Shown here: positions 15,736 to 23,325 of the stretch, in pieces
How positions within the stretch are numbered: position 1 is the stretch's first letter
How the letters are laid out: each line of letters opens with the position of its first letter
The notes under the pieces: generated by a model
The model's database searches: none
What the model was told of the DNA's origin: nothing
What the model saw: the letters and a program-made list of their open reading frames with translations, nothing else
Program-made: the position numbers and the translations under genes
DNA from: Agromyces albus
GTDB taxonomy: Bacteria; Actinomycetota; Actinomycetes; Actinomycetales; Microbacteriaceae
Reading direction: 5' to 3'
Assembly: GCF_004134825.1 (NCBI RefSeq)
Contig: NZ_SDPN01000018.1
Span: 1 to 64,000, forward strand
DNA: 64,000 nucleotides

Positions 15736-16827
15736 ATGGCGGGGGCGATCGGGCGCGGCATCACCGCTGCCGCCGTGACGCTCGTCGTTGTCGCGCTCAC
15801 GTCTCCAACGGTGGCGGGCGCGGCGGAGTCGGCGCCGTCGCCGTCAGGTCCCACCGACATCGCGGTCCCGTATCTCGGCACCGCGTCGATCGAGCCGGCC
15901 GAGGGCTGGCAGATCGTGGATTGCCAAGGTCCGGGTGCAGCCTCACCGCTCGTCGTCGCGTGCGACGCCGAGCACATCGAGCTCGCCGCGACGACGTTCG
16001 ACCCCGATGCCGGTGCGACCGTCATTCCCGTCTCGCTCTCGAACGGGCGCACCTCCCTGGCGTTCGACTACACGGTCACGACGGAACCCCCTGAGGCTCC
16101 GTCCGTGGCGTCCAACCGTTCGGCCGCACCCGCAGCGGCAGGGTCGGTCGTGATGGTGCCCATCAGCGATCTCGGCGTCGAGTGCACCGTATGCACGAAC
16201 GGCGGTGCGCTCGAGGTCGTCGGCGTGCGTCCAGAGGGCGCGGGCACCGCGAGTGCGACGTCGACGCACGCCGTGTTCCGGCCCAAAGCAGGCTTCGAGG
16301 GCGAAGCCGAGCTCGTCGTCCGCTTCGTCGACGACTTCGGCACGCCCTCCGGCGAGACGAGCTACCTCGTGCCCGTCTACCGTCCCGGATCGCATGCGCT
16401 TGTGGCGCTCAGCGTCTTCGCGCCGCTCGCGCCATCGGGCGCGACCTCGCTCGACCTCAGCTCGCTGGCGTTCTCGAACGGCGGCAGCGAGCTGCGCTTC
16501 GTCGGCTGCGGCGCCGCGGTGCACGGCACGGTCGTGTGCGGTCCCGATGGCACGGCCGAGTATGCACCGGCCGCCGGCGCTGCGATCGATCAGTTCAGCT
16601 TCCGGGTCGCCGCTGCCGACGGCGAGCAGGCGACGGGATCGGTGACGCTCGTCGCCGACGACGGTACGCGGCCGGCCAGTGGCCTCGTGGCGGCTGCGGC
16701 GGTCGACGCCGGCGAGCCTGTGGCATCCGACATCGTGCCGGCGGTCCCCGTCGAGAGCACTGGCGACGAACGCGAGGGCGCCTTCGCTGCGCTCATCGCC
16801 ACATTGAACCGGGTAGGCGCACGATGA
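15736..16827 (+). CDS. exported protein with Ig/cadherin-like domains, unknown function
   Basis: 363 residues. An N-terminal Sec signal is clear: positively charged start, hydrophobic AAAVTLVVVALTSPTV, and a likely cleavage after VAGAA around residue 31. The mature protein contains at least two beta-sandwich-like repeats with the cadherin/Big-type phrase AVFRPKAGFEGEAELVVRFVDDFG and AEYAPAAGAAIDQFSFRVAAADG. No C-terminal membrane helix or sorting motif was seen. ATG 15736 lies 8 nt after GGGAGAA. The stop is 22 bp before the EssC-type gene, suggesting co-expression and an extracytoplasmic role for the secretion system. Confidence 0.65.
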   Translation: MAGAIGRGITAAAVTLVVVALTSPTVAGAAESAPSPSGPTDIAVPYLGTASIEPAEGWQIVDCQGPGAASPLVVACDAEHIELAATTFDPDAGATVIPVSLSNGRTSLAFDYTVTTEPPEAPSVASNRSAAPAAAGSVVMVPISDLGVECTVCTNGGALEVVGVRPEGAGTASATSTHAVFRPKAGFEGEAELVVRFVDDFGTPSGETSYLVPVYRPGSHALVALSVFAPLAPSGATSLDLSSLAFSNGGSELRFVGCGAAVHGTVVCGPDGTAEYAPAAGAAIDQFSFRVAAADGEQATGSVTLVADDGTRPASGLVAAAAVDAGEPVASDIVPAVPVESTGDEREGAFAALIATLNRVGAR

Positions 16828-16849
16828 GCGCCGTAGGAGGGTGGAACTC

Positions 16850-19800
16850 ATGACGGTTCGCGTCACGATCGACGATCCGGCACAGCACGGCAGGCCGACG
16901 TCCTGGATGCTCGAGACCGACGAGGCCACGACCATCGGCGAGGTCGCGGAATCCCTCGGCGTGCCGTCCACGCTCCTCGATCGCGCTGCGCCGGCGAACA
17001 CTCCGCTCGCGGAGTCCCCCCTCCTCTCGGGCGCGACACGGCCGGCCGCACCGATCGCGTCGGCGGCTCCCGGCACCCTCCGCCTCGAGGTCGTGGGCGG
17101 CCCGTTCGCGGGCGAGACCCTGCCGCTCGCCCGAGGGGGGTCCTACGACATCGGCACGGCGACGAGCGCATCGGTCACCATCGCCGATCCTGCCCTCGCG
17201 CCCGTGCACGCGACACTCGCCGTGAGTGCCCCGACTGCCGCGGCCGACGGACGCATCGCTCCGCTCACCGCCACGGTCGCGGCGGCGGTCGAGGGCGCGA
17301 CGATCTGGGTCAATGGCGAGCCCATCGAGGGGCCCACCGAGCTCGTGCCGGCCGACCTCTTCCACCTCGGCAGCAGCATGTTCCGCATCGGCATCGCCCC
17401 GTCGCCTGATGCCGACCTCACCCGCGATGCGCTCGGCGCGCGCGAGTTCAACCGGCCATCGCGCATCCGTCCGTCGAAGGTGCAACCGGTGGTCCAGCTG
17501 CCGGGCGACAAGCCGGAGGATCCCGACCAATCGCCGATGCCGTGGCTATCGGCGATCATCCCCGTCGTGCTCGGCGTCACGATGGCGATCGTGTTCGGGC
17601 GCGCGATCATGCTGCTGATGGCGGCGGCGAGCCCGATCATGGTGATCGGCTCGTTCATCGCGAATCGGAAGATGGCCAAGAAGAAGGGCCTGAAGACCGA
17701 GGCCCAGTGGATCGACGACGTGAAGGCAGCCGCTCGGCGCATCGCGGAGCTCGCTCGCATCCAGCGACTCGAGGCCTGGTACCGCCTCCCCGACCCGGTG
17801 GTCGTCGCCGACATCGCCATGGCGCCGTTGTCACGACTCTGGGAGCGGCGCCGCGGCGACGACGACGCGCTCCTGCTCCGCGTCGGTGTCACCGAGGTGG
17901 CCCTCGACGTGCGATTCGAGGGCGGTGGCAAGGACCGCGCGACGACCCCGCGGGTCGGCGTCACACCGGTGCCTGTCGCTGCCGACCTCAGGAAGGGCGT
18001 CGTCGGCATCGCGGGTCCAGCGGATGCCGCGCGCAACACGGCACGCGCAATGCTCGCGTCGTTCGTCGCCCTGCGCTCCCCGCGCGACGCGGAGGTCATG
18101 GTCATCTGCGATGCCGACGACGCCGCTGCGTGGGAATGGGCGCAATGGCTGCCGCATGCGCAGCCCGGCGGCCCGGTGCCCGCGATGTTCGGCAACACCG
18201 ACGACAGTCGCAGGGAGCGCCTGCGCGAAGCTGCGGTCATGGTCGAGAACCGGATGCGTGCCGCAGGCCAGCGCGGCATGGAGGCGCCCGGCGACGTCGT
18301 CATCATCGTCGACGGGGCCCGGAACTTCCGAATGCTGCCGGGCATGGTGCCGGTGCTCGAGCACGGCCCTGCGCACGGCGTGCACGTCATCGCGCTCGAC
18401 TCCGAGCGCGCGCGCCTTCCCGAGGAGGCGAAGAGCGTCGTCGTCATCGACCCCGTCGATCCGTCGCTCGCCCGGTTCGAGACGGGAACCGAGTACTTCC
18501 CGACGGTGCTGCTCGACGGCCTCTCGCTCGTGCGTGCCGAGGAGCTCGCGCGGAACCTCTGCTCGATCCGTCACGTCAGTGGTGTCGGCGATGACGCGAT
18601 GCTGCCGACGAGCGTGCGCATGGTCGACCTGCTGAAGATCGACCTCGACGACCCGGGCCAGCTCGTGCAGCGGTGGCAGCGCCAGCCGCGGAACACGTTC
18701 GTCGTGGTGGGCGCGAACGCCGACGGTGAGTTCGCCCTCGACATCTCTCGCGACGGCCCCCATGCGCTCGTCGCCGGTACGACGGGCTCCGGCAAGTCGG
18801 AGTTCCTGCAGGCGCTCGTCGTGAGCCTGGCCATGGCGAATCGCCCCGACGCGCTGAACTTCGTGCTCGTCGACTACAAGGGCGGGTCGGCATTCGCGGA
18901 TTGCGAGCGACTGCCCCACACCGTCGGAATGGTGACGAACCTCGACGCCCGCGAGACCGAGCGCGCGCTCGCCTCGCTCGACGCGGAACTGAAGCGACGC
19001 GAGCGCGTGCTGCGCGATATGAACGCGAAGGACGTCGACGGTGCCTGGGCGAAGGACGCGGAGACCGCGGCCCGGCGCGGCCTCGCCCGGCTCATGATCG
19101 TCATCGACGAGTTCGCCGAGCTGAAGACCGAATTGCCCGACTTCATCGACGGGCTCGTGCGCATCGCGCGCGTCGGTCGTTCGCTCGGCGTGAATCTCGT
19201 GCTCGCGACGCAACGTCCATCGGGCGTGGTGACGCCCGAGATGCAGTCGAACATCAGCCTTCGCGTCGCGCTTCGCGTGACCGACCGCGGGGACTCGACC
19301 GACATCCTCGGTTCGGGCGAGGCGGCTTTCATCAGTCCGTCCACTCCTGGTCGCGGCTACGTGCGACTCGGCCCGTCCGCCGCACCCGCCGGGTTCCAGA
19401 CAGCACGCGTCGCGGGCATTCGGCCGGGCGTGCAGCGCACGGTGAAGGTGCTTCCGCGGAAGGCGCCGCTCGAGTGGACCTCGCTCGGATTCCCGGTGAA
19501 GTACCCGCCCTCGCCGGCGATGCACGCGGTGAACACCGATCACGACGACACCGATCTCCGGGCCCTCGTGAACCTCATCACCGCCGCGACGCAGCAGCTC
19601 GGCATCGCGAAGAACCCGTCGCCGTGGCTCATGCCGCTGCCGACGGCGTTGCCGCTCGAGCGATTCGAGGACCAGCAGATCTCCCCGACCTCCATCGTGC
19701 TCGGACTCGAGGATGTGCCGGGGGAGCAGTCGCAACGCAGCCTGACCTGGGATGTCGCCGACGCGTCCCACGTGCTCTTCTTCGGCGGCTCCATGTCGGG

Positions 19801-21190
19801 GCGAACGACGGCGCTCCGCACGATGCTCGCCCAAGCGGTGCAGCAGTTCTCGCCCGCCGACCTCCACCTGTACGTGATCGACTTCGGCAACGGGGCACTC
19901 CTCCCGTTCGTCGACGCTCCGCATTGCGGTGCCGTCGTGACGCAGCTCGACGCAGATCGCCTGCCACGACTGCTCCAGCGACTGTTGGAGGAGCTCGGCC
20001 GGCGTCAGGCGATCCTCTCGACCGCCGGTGTCGGACACATCAATGAGCAGCGCGCGCAGGCGGCGCCGTCAGAGGCCCTTCCGTACATGATCCTCGCGAT
20101 GGACGGGTGGGAGCGCATGCTCTCGACGATGAACCCCGACCAGCTCATCACGTTCCGCGACCAGTTCATGCGGGTCCTGCGTGAGGGCCCCGCCGTCGGC
20201 GTGCGGGTGCTCATCACGGGCGATCGCGGCATCTCGGGCGACAAGATCACCTCGTTCATCGACGAGCAGTATGTGCTGCCGATGCGCGACATCAGCGACT
20301 ATCGCACCGCAGGAATCCTCGCCAAGGACATCCCGCTCGATCTCCCACCGGGGCGCGTGCTGTACGGCGCCACGGGCACCGAGGCGCAGCTCGCGGTCCT
20401 GGTCCGGGACACCCGCGGCGAGGCCCAGACCACGGCGCTCAGGCGAACGGTCGAGCACGTGCGCGACCATTTCGACCAGTTCGGCCAGCTCGCGGAGCTC
20501 CCGCAGCCCTTCCGGGTCGATCCGCTGCCCGCCTACCTCGCCCTCACCGCCGCGTACGAGCTCCCGCTCGGAGACTCCGGACCGATCGACGGCCCGGTCG
20601 TGGCGGTCGGCGGCGACCTGCTCTCCAAGCTCACGCTCGACTGGCCCGCCGAGGGCGGATTCGTGGTCACCGGCAGCCGCAAGTCGGGTCGATCCTCCGC
20701 CCTCGCCGCGATCGTGCACCAGCTCGCCTGGCGCAAGGAGCCGATCCTCGTCGTCTCCCCGCGCAATTCGATCCTGACGGATGTCGCGGCCGGCCACTCC
20801 GCGCCGATCATCACCGCGGGCGACACGACACCCGCCCAGCTCGACGAGATCCTCGACCGACTCGGCGAGCACGTGACGATCGTCGTCGACGACGCGGAGC
20901 AGTTCAAGAACGCACCGATCGAGCACGCCCTGACCGGCGTCAAGCATCGCTCGACGTTCATCGTCGCCGTCGACACCGAGTCGGTCTCGACGCTCTTCGG
21001 AGGGCCGCTCGTCGAGGCGAAGAAGGCGCGGCGCGCCCTCGTGCTCCGGCCCGAGAGTGCGATCAACGGCACGCAGGTGATCGGCTCGCCGATCCCGAAG
21101 TTCATGCTCGGCAGGGCGTCCGCGGGCGCCGGCGTGTTCACGACGGCGGGCGGATGGCTCCCGGTCAGGGTTCCCGACATCCGCCAGTGA
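16850..21190 (+). CDS. type VII secretion ATPase, EssC/EccC type (FHA plus three FtsK/SpoIIIE domains)
   Basis: 1446 residues, the motor of the type VII island. The N-terminal region (about 70-185) reads as an FHA domain (YDIGTATSASVTIADPALAPVHATL), as in Firmicutes EssC. Two membrane helices lie around 229-275 (WLSAIIPVVLGVTMAIVFG). Three FtsK/SpoIIIE ATPase modules follow. The first has an intact Walker A, GTTGSGKS at 643-650, and a Walker B, LMIVIDEF; the second (GGSMSGRT, 979-986) and third (GSRKSGRS, near 1275) lack the Walker lysine and are probably non-catalytic, binding substrates or nucleotide. ATG 16850 is 9 nt after GGAGG; the GTG at 16841 abuts that site and is rejected. EccB, EccD, EccE and MycP are not found nearby. 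Confidence 0.93.
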   Translation: MTVRVTIDDPAQHGRPTSWMLETDEATTIGEVAESLGVPSTLLDRAAPANTPLAESPLLSGATRPAAPIASAAPGTLRLEVVGGPFAGETLPLARGGSYDIGTATSASVTIADPALAPVHATLAVSAPTAAADGRIAPLTATVAAAVEGATIWVNGEPIEGPTELVPADLFHLGSSMFRIGIAPSPDADLTRDALGAREFNRPSRIRPSKVQPVVQLPGDKPEDPDQSPMPWLSAIIPVVLGVTMAIVFGRAIMLLMAAASPIMVIGSFIANRKMAKKKGLKTEAQWIDDVKAAARRIAELARIQRLEAWYRLPDPVVVADIAMAPLSRLWERRRGDDDALLLRVGVTEVALDVRFEGGGKDRATTPRVGVTPVPVAADLRKGVVGIAGPADAARNTARAMLASFVALRSPRDAEVMVICDADDAAAWEWAQWLPHAQPGGPVPAMFGNTDDSRRERLREAAVMVENRMRAAGQRGMEAPGDVVIIVDGARNFRMLPGMVPVLEHGPAHGVHVIALDSERARLPEEAKSVVVIDPVDPSLARFETGTEYFPTVLLDGLSLVRAEELARNLCSIRHVSGVGDDAMLPTSVRMVDLLKIDLDDPGQLVQRWQRQPRNTFVVVGANADGEFALDISRDGPHALVAGTTGSGKSEFLQALVVSLAMANRPDALNFVLVDYKGGSAFADCERLPHTVGMVTNLDARETERALASLDAELKRRERVLRDMNAKDVDGAWAKDAETAARRGLARLMIVIDEFAELKTELPDFIDGLVRIARVGRSLGVNLVLATQRPSGVVTPEMQSNISLRVALRVTDRGDSTDILGSGEAAFISPSTPGRGYVRLGPSAAPAGFQTARVAGIRPGVQRTVKVLPRKAPLEWTSLGFPVKYPPSPAMHAVNTDHDDTDLRALVNLITAATQQLGIAKNPSPWLMPLPTALPLERFEDQQISPTSIVLGLEDVPGEQSQRSLTWDVADASHVLFFGGSMSGRTTALRTMLAQAVQQFSPADLHLYVIDFGNGALLPFVDAPHCGAVVTQLDADRLPRLLQRLLEELGRRQAILSTAGVGHINEQRAQAAPSEALPYMILAMDGWERMLSTMNPDQLITFRDQFMRVLREGPAVGVRVLITGDRGISGDKITSFIDEQYVLPMRDISDYRTAGILAKDIPLDLPPGRVLYGATGTEAQLAVLVRDTRGEAQTTALRRTVEHVRDHFDQFGQLAELPQPFRVDPLPAYLALTAAYELPLGDSGPIDGPVVAVGGDLLSKLTLDWPAEGGFVVTGSRKSGRSSALAAIVHQLAWRKEPILVVSPRNSILTDVAAGHSAPIITAGDTTPAQLDEILDRLGEHVTIVVDDAEQFKNAPIEHALTGVKHRSTFIVAVDTESVSTLFGGPLVEAKKARRALVLRPESAINGTQVIGSPIPKFMLGRASAGAGVFTTAGGWLPVRVPDIRQ

Positions 21191-21265
21191 ACCATCCGGT
21201 CGGCCAATACACTGGATGCCGGTGTGGCGCTGCCGACCGCACTCCTCGACGAAGGGAAGATCTCC

Positions 21266-21904
21266 GTGGCCTCTGCGCGCTGTGCATATTGCGATGCGAC
21301 GCTGCAGCCGAACAGCATGTACTGCCTCGAATGCGGGCAGCTCATCCCACAGCAGTCCACGAGGCCGCCCGTGCCCGCCCAGTTCGCGCCCGAGCGGTCG
21401 AACCCCGTTCCGACGGATGCCGCGGCGCCGGCGGCCCGCGTGCCGTCGCGCATCGAGCCGGTGCCGCTTCCGGGTACCCTCCCGTGGCAGCAGCGCCCCG
21501 GCGCCGCGTCCGAGGCGAATGAACCCGCGGCATCCGCGGCATCCGTCTCGAAGCCCAAGCCACGCACCCCGGTGGAGCGAGTGGAACTCGCGTTCTCCAC
21601 CGGACAGCGAGTGACCGTCGGCGGCAGCGCCGTGATCGGCCGGAAACCCGGCGACACCGCCCTCGCCATGGGCGTGCAGGGAATCGAGGTCGACGATGAC
21701 ACGCGGTCGGTCTCCCGTGTGCACCTGTTCTTCGACCTCGTCGACGGGAGCATCTCGGTCGGTGACGCCGGCTCGAGCAACGGCTCGGCGGTCGAGCGCA
21801 ACGGCAGCCACATGCCGCTCGAGAGCGCGGGCCAACGGCTCGAGGTCGCTCCGGGTGACACTGTCTGGGTCGGCGACGTCAGCTTCGTCATCCGCCAGGT
21901 CTAG
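21266..21904 (+). CDS. zinc-ribbon and FHA-domain protein of the type VII island
   Basis: 212 residues. The N-terminus forms a zinc ribbon, CAYC at 6-9 and CLEC at 20-23. A low-complexity linker of about 75 residues rich in Pro and Ala follows, then a C-terminal FHA domain (VIGRKPGD, SRVHLFFD, DAGSSNGSAVERNG, DTVWVGDVSFVIR), which binds phosphothreonine peptides. The GTG at 21266 is chosen because AAGGGA lies 8 nt upstream; an in-frame GTG at 21224 is a possible alternative. Gene order between the ATPase and the WXG100 genes suggests a cytosolic adaptor or regulator responding to a Ser/Thr kinase; no kinase gene is in the window. Confidence 0.8.
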   Translation: MASARCAYCDATLQPNSMYCLECGQLIPQQSTRPPVPAQFAPERSNPVPTDAAAPAARVPSRIEPVPLPGTLPWQQRPGAASEANEPAASAASVSKPKPRTPVERVELAFSTGQRVTVGGSAVIGRKPGDTALAMGVQGIEVDDDTRSVSRVHLFFDLVDGSISVGDAGSSNGSAVERNGSHMPLESAGQRLEVAPGDTVWVGDVSFVIRQV

Positions 21905-21910
21905 TCCGGC

Positions 21911-21928
21911 ATGGGGACCGCTCCCCAT
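21911..21928. promoter_or_regulatory. 18-bp palindrome upstream of esxA, candidate operator
   Basis: ATGGGGA, spacer CCGC, TCCCCAT. The same 7-4-7 palindrome with a different spacer occurs at 29313. A TAACGT hexamer at 21952-21957 could be the -10 box, which would put the palindrome immediately upstream of the -35 position, a usual place for an activator. The binding protein is unknown. Confidence 0.6.
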
Positions 21929-21990
21929 CACGCTTCAGGGAGAGTGCGCGGTAACGTACGGGAACACCCTGAATTTCAACGGAGGAAACC

Positions 21991-22284
21991 ATGGCGGAGA
22001 TCCGCGTCACTTCTGACTCGCTTGCCGGCGTCGCCGGTCAGCTTTCGTCCGGCTCGCAGTCGATCGAATCCCAGCTGTCGAACCTGAAGTCCCTCGTCGA
22101 GGGCCTGATCTCAGGCGACTGGTCGGGCACGGCTTCGCAGAGCTTCAATGAGCTGTACGGGCAATGGGACCAGGCCGGTCTCCAGTTGAAGGAATCGCTG
22201 CAGGGCATCAGCGACCTGCTCAACCAGGCCGCGCTGTCCTACGAAGACAGCGAGAACGCGATCGCCGGCACGTTCAACGGCTGA
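21991..22284 (+). CDS. WXG100 family protein (EsxA-like)
   Basis: 97 residues, the exact size of the family. It forms a helical hairpin with the turn motif W44-S-G46 and a C-terminal Y84-EDS-E88 that fits the YxxxD/E export signal of type VII substrates. Such proteins are secreted as dimers and help launch larger effectors. ATG 21991 has a good GGAGGA about 5 nt upstream. It is the first gene after the palindrome at 21911 and is followed by a strong hairpin, so it may be made in excess over the downstream genes. Confidence 0.93.
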   Translation: MAEIRVTSDSLAGVAGQLSSGSQSIESQLSNLKSLVEGLISGDWSGTASQSFNELYGQWDQAGLQLKESLQGISDLLNQAALSYEDSENAIAGTFNG

Positions 22285-22300
22285 CATCCGCGGGTTCGGT

Positions 22301-22325
22301 TCCGACGCGCGGCTCGCGCGTCGGA
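22301..22325 (+). terminator. hairpin after esxA, terminator or attenuator
   Basis: A perfect 11-bp inverted repeat, TCCGACGCGCG, with the loop GCT, 16 nt after the esxA stop. There is no T-run. As the following genes have no obvious promoter of their own, partial read-through is likely, giving more esxA message than effector message. Confidence 0.6.
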
Positions 22326-22351
22326 GTCCGACCACGACCTAGGGATCTGGC

Positions 22352-23017
22352 ATGGTCTACTTCAAGGTTCGCTCCGACTCGCTGAGCGAGGTCGCGGCCC
22401 TCATCGGCAACGTCGTCGTGACGTTCGACTCGAATCTCGCGTCGGCCGATCAGGTCGTCGCCCGCATGGCGGGCACGACCTGGGTCGGTGAGGACGCGGA
22501 GAAGTTCGGTGAGAACTGGGACACGTTCATGACGTTCGCCGGGCAGGTCCGGCTGGCCTTGACGGCCCTGCAACAGGGACTCATCTCGGCCGACGGCTCG
22601 TACACGCAGACCGAGTCGGGCGTCGGCGGCAGCTTCCGTGGCCGCCAGCAGGGTCTCGTCACCATGCGCAACGCCACCGGCGGACTCGGCAAGCGAGTCG
22701 CCTCGGGCGAGGAGAAGGCAGAGGACATGGCCGAGTTCTTCGGCAGAGACTACGCCGGCGACAACGAGGTCGAACAGTTCGGCGGGGGCATGCTCGGCTC
22801 TCGGAAGACCGGCCAGGCGACGGGCGGAGGCCCGGGCGACACTGACGGCGACGGCGACGACGACTCGATCGGCACCGGCGTGTTCCGCCTCGGCGCCGAC
22901 GGAGAGCCGTTCGTCGCGGTCGAGCCCGTCGTGACGGCCGAGCCGTCCGGCGACGTCGCCGGCTCAGGAGATGGATCGCCGACGGCTGACGTCGAGGACG
23001 GAGCCGATCGTGGCTGA
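22352..23017 (+). CDS. WXG100-type protein with Gly/Asp-rich C-terminal tail
   Basis: 221 residues. The first 100 form a second WXG100 module: W44-V-G46 at the same position as in the EsxA-like protein and Y84-TQT-E88 in the export-signal position. After this come a basic helix (GLGKRVASGEEKAEDMAEFF) and a tail of about 80 residues rich in Gly, Asp and Val with no recognisable fold. ATG 22352 has only a weak AGGGA upstream. It overlaps the next gene by 8 nt. Probably a secreted partner or chaperone for the large effector; the tail is unusual for the family. Confidence 0.75.
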   Translation: MVYFKVRSDSLSEVAALIGNVVVTFDSNLASADQVVARMAGTTWVGEDAEKFGENWDTFMTFAGQVRLALTALQQGLISADGSYTQTESGVGGSFRGRQQGLVTMRNATGGLGKRVASGEEKAEDMAEFFGRDYAGDNEVEQFGGGMLGSRKTGQATGGGPGDTDGDGDDDSIGTGVFRLGADGEPFVAVEPVVTAEPSGDVAGSGDGSPTADVEDGADRG

Positions 23018-23318
23018 GCAGCAAGCCGACACGGCGGAGTTGCGCGCGCTCGCGCAGACGATGACCGAGCTCATGGGATATTGCTCCGCGCTCAAGCAGG
23101 GCGCGAGCGGCTTCGCATACATGCTGCCCGCCGAGTGGCAGGGGCCGGCGATGCAGGCCTTCCTCGGCTCGTTTGCAGCGTGGACGGTCGGTGCGACCGG
23201 AATGGAACAGACCGCGGAGGCCCTGCAGAAGCAGGCGCAGGCTGCGTTCGACGCGTATGACGCGACGATCGAGAGCTTGAACACCGCGTGGAAGACGATC
23301 GAATCGGACCTCGGGTAG
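23010..23318 (+). CDS. WXG100-like small protein
   Basis: 102 residues, mostly helical, with the turn W43-Q-G45 in AEWQGPAMQAF. The C-terminal helix carries Y83 but lacks a strict YxxxD/E spacing. The GTG at 23010 is preceded by GACGGAG at a 6-nt spacing and overlaps the previous stop; the ATG at 22971 touches its only possible ribosome site and is rejected. It ends 7 bp before the large effector, a position typical of the dedicated ESX partner that pairs with an LXG- or CpnT-type effector. It is the third WXG100 gene in a row. Confidence 0.8.
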   Translation: MAEQQADTAELRALAQTMTELMGYCSALKQGASGFAYMLPAEWQGPAMQAFLGSFAAWTVGATGMEQTAEALQKQAQAAFDAYDATIESLNTAWKTIESDLG

Positions 23319-23325
23319 GACACAG

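Noticed and set aside
16841-16849. GTG start of the EssC-type gene three codons earlier
   Set aside because: The only ribosome site, GGAGG, touches this GTG directly, whereas its distance to the ATG at 16850 is normal.
22971-23009. ATG start for the third WXG100 protein
   Set aside because: AGGAG lies one base from this ATG; GTG 23010 has a better-spaced site and gives the normal WXG100 length.
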